Below are positions 8,001 through 10,493 of a DNA stretch of 10,493 bases, piece after piece. How positions within the stretch are numbered: the first letter of the stretch is position 1; each line of letters starts with the position of its first letter. A program made the translations under genes and the position numbers. The notes under the pieces are model-generated. The model was not told the DNA's origin and did no database searches. It saw only the letters and a list, made by a program, of their open reading frames with translations. Source of the stretch: Eimeria necatrix (lineage: Eukaryota > Apicomplexa > Conoidasida > Eucoccidiorida > Eimeriidae); contig NW_013651800.1 of assembly GCF_000499385.1 (NCBI RefSeq), positions 1 to 10,493 on the forward strand, given 5' to 3'.

Positions 8001-8708
8001 GTCTCCTGAGTCAGTTAAATATCTTTTTCAAGAAGGAGTGAGGCCTTGTCAAGTTTTGTCTTTTCTTTTAAGAGACCCTTTGCGTCCCCAGGCCTTCTGG
8101 ATAGCCCCAGAGCGCCTCGATGCATGCAGAGACGCAGACGGTAGGCCAAACCCTAAACCCTAAACCCTAAACCCTAGACCCTAAACCCTCGCGGCGCCGC
8201 AAACCCTAAAAGCGCCTTCATGCGCTCTCCGAACAAATCTCTAGTGCTAGGGAGGGCCTTTTGCAAACCCTAAACCCCCAGTTGTCCCTCTAAACCCTAA
8301 ACCCCCACGCACTCAGCTGCTTCGTGCTAAACCCTAAACCCTAGCGTGTCAGACAAACCCTAAGCCCCCAGTTGCCCCTCTAAACCCTAAACCCTAAATC
8401 CCCACGCACTCAAACGCGTCTTGCTAAACCCTAGACCCTAGCGTGTCAGTTTTTGGCTGTGCCGGTGCTGCTGCTGGAGCGAGGGTTTAGGGTTTAGGGT
8501 TTAGGGTTTGGGGGCCTGATTAGGGTTTGTCTGCTGCTGCAAAATGCAAAAGAAATCTTTTTAAAAATAAACTTGAAAACCCTTTTTTGTGTTTTCAGGA
8601 ACAGACAATGATTTGCTTGTTGCCCAAATGCCCCAAACCCTACACAGAGCTTGGCTAGCAGGGGGCCCCCCAACTGCCTACAAAGGGGGGCCCCCCAAGG
8701 TCTTCTAG
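5525..8708 (+). CDS. GUCD1-like protein (guanylylate cyclase family, C39-peptidase-like fold)
   Basis: Six exons, 5525-5712, 5838-6471, 6708-6817, 7231-7352, 7745-8140 and 8599-8708, give 519 residues. All introns are GT..AG, and the phases join without a break. The start ATG sits in CCGCCATGG, and the frame has a stop upstream at 5396. Family motifs appear in order: MDCGLACALMILR (51-63, candidate catalytic Cys53), WTVDL (245), TGVDPRHADK (265-274), PFYKSF (275), RVAVVLLDGG in exon 4, GHFVLVCG (His353), LLRDP (Asp462) and DADGTDNDLL (481-490). Cys/His/Asp suits a papain-like C39 fold. Despite the family name, no classical nucleotide-cyclase domain is present, and the biochemical role is unsettled. 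Animal and plant members have about 240-280 residues; the excess here is poly-Gln (18-34), a roughly 180-residue low-complexity insert before WTVD, and an Ala/Gln insert after GHFVLVCG. The Cys-rich loop usual before GHF is missing. Family call is firm; exact start and C-terminus are less so. Confidence 0.88.
5576..5626 (+). repeat. Poly-Gln tract in exon 1 of the GUCD1-like gene
   Basis: Sixteen CAG codons and a final CAA encode Gln18-34, directly before VLYFCTEMQWVSQ, where the conserved domain begins. The CAA and what follows mark the return to complex sequence. Confidence 0.9.
5713..5837 (+). other. Intron 1 of the GUCD1-like gene, with CTG array
   Basis: The intron starts GTGGGG and ends GCATTCAG, splitting Arg63 (AG|G). 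A CTG run at about 5789-5831 lies just before the acceptor, where a pyrimidine tract is expected, so the repeat probably serves as that tract. Reading through from exon 1 meets the stop at 5756, which supports removal. Confidence 0.8.
5938..6060 (+). repeat. CAG and GGGGCCCC-like repeats coding in exon 2
   Basis: CAGCAGCTG units at 5935-5992 encode SSSCSCSSCSSCSS. GGGGCCCC-like units at about 6001-6060 encode RGPRRGPPKGHPKGPQRGPPAG. Both lie in the long insert between the Cys53 motif and WTVDL. An additional intron in this insert cannot be excluded, because it has no conserved residues to check. Confidence 0.75.
6494..6529. repeat. (GCAT)n run with TGCATGC motifs
   Basis: Alternating purine-pyrimidine tetranucleotides ATGC repeat about nine times with one GCGC interruption. 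The run is self-complementary and contains several TGCATGC sites, a known ApiAP2-type motif in coccidian promoters. Here it is intronic, so a regulatory role is only a possibility. Confidence 0.85.
6582..6684. repeat. 25-bp minisatellite, four copies, with palindrome GTGTACGTACAC
   Basis: GTGTACGTACAC (GTGCACGTACAC in copy 2) starts at 6591, 6616, 6641 and 6666, exactly 25 bases apart. The linking sequence is a variant of CCGAAGGGCTGGG. The strict spacing and perfect 12-bp palindromes are unlike the other repeats in the window. Confidence 0.9.
6818..7230 (+). other. Intron 3 of the GUCD1-like gene, filled with GGGGCCCC DNA
   Basis: The intron starts GTAATT and ends CTTCTCAG, splitting Arg311 (AG|A). 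Positions 6851-7064 and part of 7091-7145 are GGGGCCCC-type units, followed by a T-rich tract leading to the acceptor. Flanking exons encode the family segments after FYK and before VAVVLL. Confidence 0.85.
7353..7744 (+). other. Intron 4 of the GUCD1-like gene, with inverted telomere-like repeats
   Basis: The intron starts GTAAAC and ends CTCCTCAG, splitting the Gly352 codon (G|GC) just before the His353 motif GHFVLVCG. It carries AAACCCT copies at 7355-7397 beginning at the third intron base, then AGGGTTT copies at 7501-7557 and 7650-7701. The opposite orientations could pair in the transcript. Confidence 0.9.
7790..7999 (+). repeat. CTG/CAG arrays coding Ala/Gln insert in exon 5
   Basis: Mixed CTG and CAG runs encode about 70 residues of Ala and Gln, interrupted by SPTGPPKRPRPSPSTPSP, between GHFVLVCG and SVKYLFQEGVRPC. 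In ordinary family members only a short loop joins these segments. Confidence 0.85.
8141..8598 (+). other. Intron 5 of the GUCD1-like gene, mostly telomere-like repeats
   Basis: The intron starts GTAGGC and ends TGTTTTCAG, splitting the Gly484 codon (G|GA) inside the family motif GTDNDLL. AAACCCT copies fill much of 8148-8188 and, in degenerate form, 8203-8442. AGGGTTT copies lie at 8482-8511. A 90-bp duplication lies within (8264-8449). Confidence 0.9.
8264..8449. repeat. Tandem 90-bp duplication with telomere-like heptamers and spacers
   Basis: The unit starting CAAACCCTAAACCCCCAGTTG at 8264 repeats from 8354. Both copies keep the order CCCAGTTG-CCCTCTAAACCC-CACGCACTCA-TGCTAAACCCTA-GCGTGTCAG. 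The second copy differs by point changes and one extra heptamer, so the duplication is not recent. Confidence 0.88.
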
Positions 8709-9110
8709 GGGCCCCCAACTGCCTACAAAGGGGGGCCCCCCAAGGTCTTGTAGGGGCCCCCAACTGCCTAAAAGGGGGGCCCCCCAAGGCCTTCTAGGGG
8801 CCCCCAACTGCCTAAAAGGGGGGCCCCCCAAGGCCTTCTAGGGGCCCCCAGTATAAAGGGGGGCCCCCAAGGTCTTCTGGGGGCCCCCAACTGCCTATAA
8901 AGGGGGGCCCCCAAGGTCTTCTGGGGGTCCCCAACTGCACGAAAAGGGGGGGCCCCTAAGCTTTTGTAGGGGCCCCCAACTGCCCCTAAGGGGGGCCCCC
9001 CAAGGTCTTTTAGGGGCCCCCAACAGCCCATAAAGGGGGCCCCCCAAGGTCTTTTAGGGGCCCCCATCTGGGGGGCCCCCCAAGGTCTTTTGGGGCCCTC
9101 TGGGGCAGTC
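8661..9110. repeat. Satellite of about 44-45 bp with GGGGGGCCCCCC palindrome
   Basis: The unit is GGGGGGCCCCCCAAGGTCTTCTAGGGGCCCCCAACTGCCTA(C)AAA. Copies start at 8685, 8730, 8774 and 8818 and continue with growing divergence to about 9110, ten or so in all. Each unit holds two GC palindromes. The first partial copy and part of the second encode the last 15 residues and the TAG stop of the GUCD1-like gene. Confidence 0.92.
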
Positions 9111-9490
9111 AAGAAAGGGGCCCCCTGAAGGTGGCCCCTTACTTGGGGGCCCCTACAGCGTAGTAAAGGACCCTTATAAAAGGGCCCCCTTGGGGCCCCT
9201 TGGGGCCCCAAGGGGCCCCATTGGGGCCCCCTTGGGGGGCCCCCTTGAGGCCTCTTGGGGCCCCCTTGGGGCCTCTTGGGGGCCCCCTTTTACCGCAGTG
9301 TAAGCAGAAGCTTCAAAAGAGGGCCTCTGGGGCCCCTTGGTGACGCTGGGGGGCCCCCGGGGGCCTCCGGGGGCCCCTGGGGGCCCCCAGAGGCCCCTGG
9401 GGGCCCCCGGGGGCCTCCAGGGCCCCTGGGGGCCCCCCGGGGCCCCTGGGGGCCCTCAAGGGCCTCTGGGGCCCCTGGGGGCCCCTGTTT
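9111..9490. repeat. Irregular GGGGCCCC DNA
   Basis: GGGGCCCC units are joined by TT, AA, TA or CT without a fixed period. The order is TT-linked units first (to about 9290), a short unique stretch near 9291-9320, then GGGGGCCCCTGG-type units to 9487. The open frame at 9255-9494 is a by-product, giving only Gly, Pro, Ala and Arg. Confidence 0.88.
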
Positions 9491-9499
9491 ATGACTTCA

Positions 9500-9590
9500 T
9501 TTGTTTGTGAATTGGGTTTTGTTTTGGTTTGGATTAGATTTAGAAATGAAATGAAATAAACTTCTGTTTTTTTTTATTTGACTGTTCTTG
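9500..9590 (+). terminator. Possible 3' end of the GUCD1-like transcript
   Basis: The first AT-rich tract after the stop contains GAAATGAAATAAACTTC, with an AATAAA hexamer near 9555, followed by a T-run. If used, the 3' untranslated region would be about 850 bases and would include the whole satellite. It is equally possible that the transcript ends earlier with no visible signal. Confidence 0.25.
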
Positions 9591-9612
9591 GGTGCTCTGC
9601 GTAGTCGCTATC

Positions 9613-9966
9613 TAGGGTTTAGGGTTTAGGGTTTAGCCCATCTAGGGTTTGGGGTTTAGCCCATCTAGGGTTTAGGGTTTAGGGTTTCGGCATTCTAGGG
9701 TTTAGGATTTAGGATTTTGAATCCCAGGTGAACAGATCCAGACAGAGAAGTCAAAGCAGGGCCAGCTGGCAAACCCCCTCTAGTTTCCCCAATTTAGGGT
9801 TTAGGGTTTAGGGTTTAGGGTTTAGGGTTTAGGGTTTGGGATGGGGCCTTCTAGAGGCAAAGGTGCTTGGTAGCACGGCAAGGTGGAAGCAGCAAGCAGC
9901 GCCACTTCCTTGGCCGTAAACCCTAAACCCTAAACCCTAAACTCTAAACCCTAAACCCTAAACCCT
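9613..9966. repeat. Telomere-like blocks with strand switch
   Basis: AGGGTTT copies lie at 9613-9716 (with the interposed phrase AGCCCATCT twice) and at 9793-9839. AAACCCT copies lie at 9918-9966, inverted relative to the first two. The unique sequence between, at 9717-9792 and 9840-9917, shows no coding potential. Confidence 0.9.
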
Positions 9967-10035
9967 CACAAATAAGTTCCAACATTTATTTTTGTCTTCC
10001 TTTTTATTTGTGTTTTCTCTCATTCTGCATCGCAG

Positions 10036-10155
10036 CATTTAATGAACCACTTTTGCAAGTAGGGTTTAGGGTTTAGGGTTTAGAAGCACATTTAATGTAC
10101 CAGTTCTGCAATTAGGGTTTAGGGTTTAGGGTTTAGAAGCCCACATGAGGGTTTA
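10036..10155. repeat. 53-bp tandem duplication carrying AGGGTTT copies
   Basis: CATTTAATGAACCA at 10036 repeats as CATTTAATGTACCA at 10089. Each is followed by CTGCAAT- or TTGCAAG-like sequence, three AGGGTTT heptamers and TAGAAGC. A remnant third copy (CCACATGAGGGTTTAGCG) ends near 10155. Confidence 0.88.
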
Positions 10156-10237
10156 GCGAAGCCCCTTGGGAAGATAAGTGCAGCAGCAGCCTTGACTTCT
10201 GCAAGATAGTTTACTAAGGCGTTTGTATGTAACCCCA

Positions 10238-10238
<1 letters not shown>

Positions 10239-10302
<64 letters not shown>

Positions 10303-10303
10303 A

Positions 10304-10340
<37 letters not shown>
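10239..10340. repeat. (CTG)21 and (CTG)11 arrays
   Basis: Twenty-one pure CTG triplets (10239-10301) and eleven more (10308-10340) are separated by CAGTTG. The long pure run suggests length instability. No open frame around it shows recognisable protein, and the following 100 bases are AT-rich. Confidence 0.9.
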
Positions 10341-10451
10341 AGTCCTCTCCTCTGCAGCTTTATTACTTCTAGAAACCCCTTTGCTGCAGCTTTTATTTGC
10401 CTCCCAAATGCTGCTTCAGAACTAATTAAATATCTGTGCCTTATTTTGCTT

Positions 10452-10493
10452 AGGGGCCCCCCTGGGGCCCCCCAGGGGCCCCCAGGGGCCCCC
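10452..10493. repeat. GGGGCCCC array cut by the window edge
   Basis: Units GGGGCCCCCCTGG/CAG begin after TTATTTTGCTTAG and run to the last base. A pyrimidine-rich stretch ending in TTAG just before could be a splice acceptor of a gene outside the window, but there is no evidence beyond that. Confidence 0.75.

Noticed and set aside
8661..9110. CRISPR-like array (regular repeats with short palindromes)
   Set aside because: The whole 44-45-bp unit repeats with no unique spacers, the host is eukaryotic and no cas genes are present. It is a satellite.
9255..9494. Collagen-like Gly-Pro open frame
   Set aside because: It is wholly a translation of GGGGCCCC units with no fixed Gly-X-Y period and no other coding evidence.

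Overview
The window looks like nuclear DNA of a coccidian apicomplexan, most probably an Eimeria species. Three repeat classes fill most of it: CAG/CTG triplet arrays in coding and non-coding DNA, interstitial telomere-like AAACCCT/AGGGTTT blocks in both orientations, and GC-rich arrays built on the palindrome GGGGCCCC. CAG triplets, telomere-like repeats and homopolymeric amino-acid tracts are established hallmarks of the repeat-rich segments of Eimeria chromosomes. The genus is inferred from composition and the species cannot be told.

Layout. Positions 1-1480 hold telomere-like blocks, an AT-rich patch and CAG/CTG arrays, with no supportable gene. Positions 1482-3772 hold a plus-strand gene for an unrecognised protein. 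It is modelled here as three exons and about 710 residues rich in Gln, Ser and Ala, with a short cysteine-rich patch as the only non-repetitive landmark. Positions 3773-5524 are mainly intergenic: a GGGGCCCC array, CAG arrays, an A-rich stretch with polyadenylation-like hexamers, and then about 1 kb of fairly complex sequence that probably contains the 5' flank of the next gene.

Positions 5525-8708 hold the best-supported gene, a six-exon plus-strand gene for a GUCD1-like protein (guanylylate cyclase family, Pfam Guanylate_cyc_2, predicted papain/C39-peptidase-like fold). All five introns have GT..AG ends, the phases join exactly to one 519-residue reading frame, and family motifs occur in order: MDCGLAC, WTVDL, TGVDP, FYK, VAVVLL, GHFVLVCG, RDP and GTDNDLL. 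The conserved domain is interrupted by long repeat-encoded inserts. Each intron carries its own repeat content: CTG; GCATGC plus a 25-bp palindromic minisatellite; GGGGCCCC; and telomere-like repeats in the last two. The last exon runs into a satellite that supplies the final 15 residues and the stop codon.

Positions 8661-9490 are a roughly 44-bp satellite followed by irregular GGGGCCCC DNA. From 9491 to the end there are telomere-like blocks, a 53-bp duplication, a CTG array and another GGGGCCCC array cut by the window edge, with no supportable gene. The two genes are on the same strand and nothing suggests they share a pathway.
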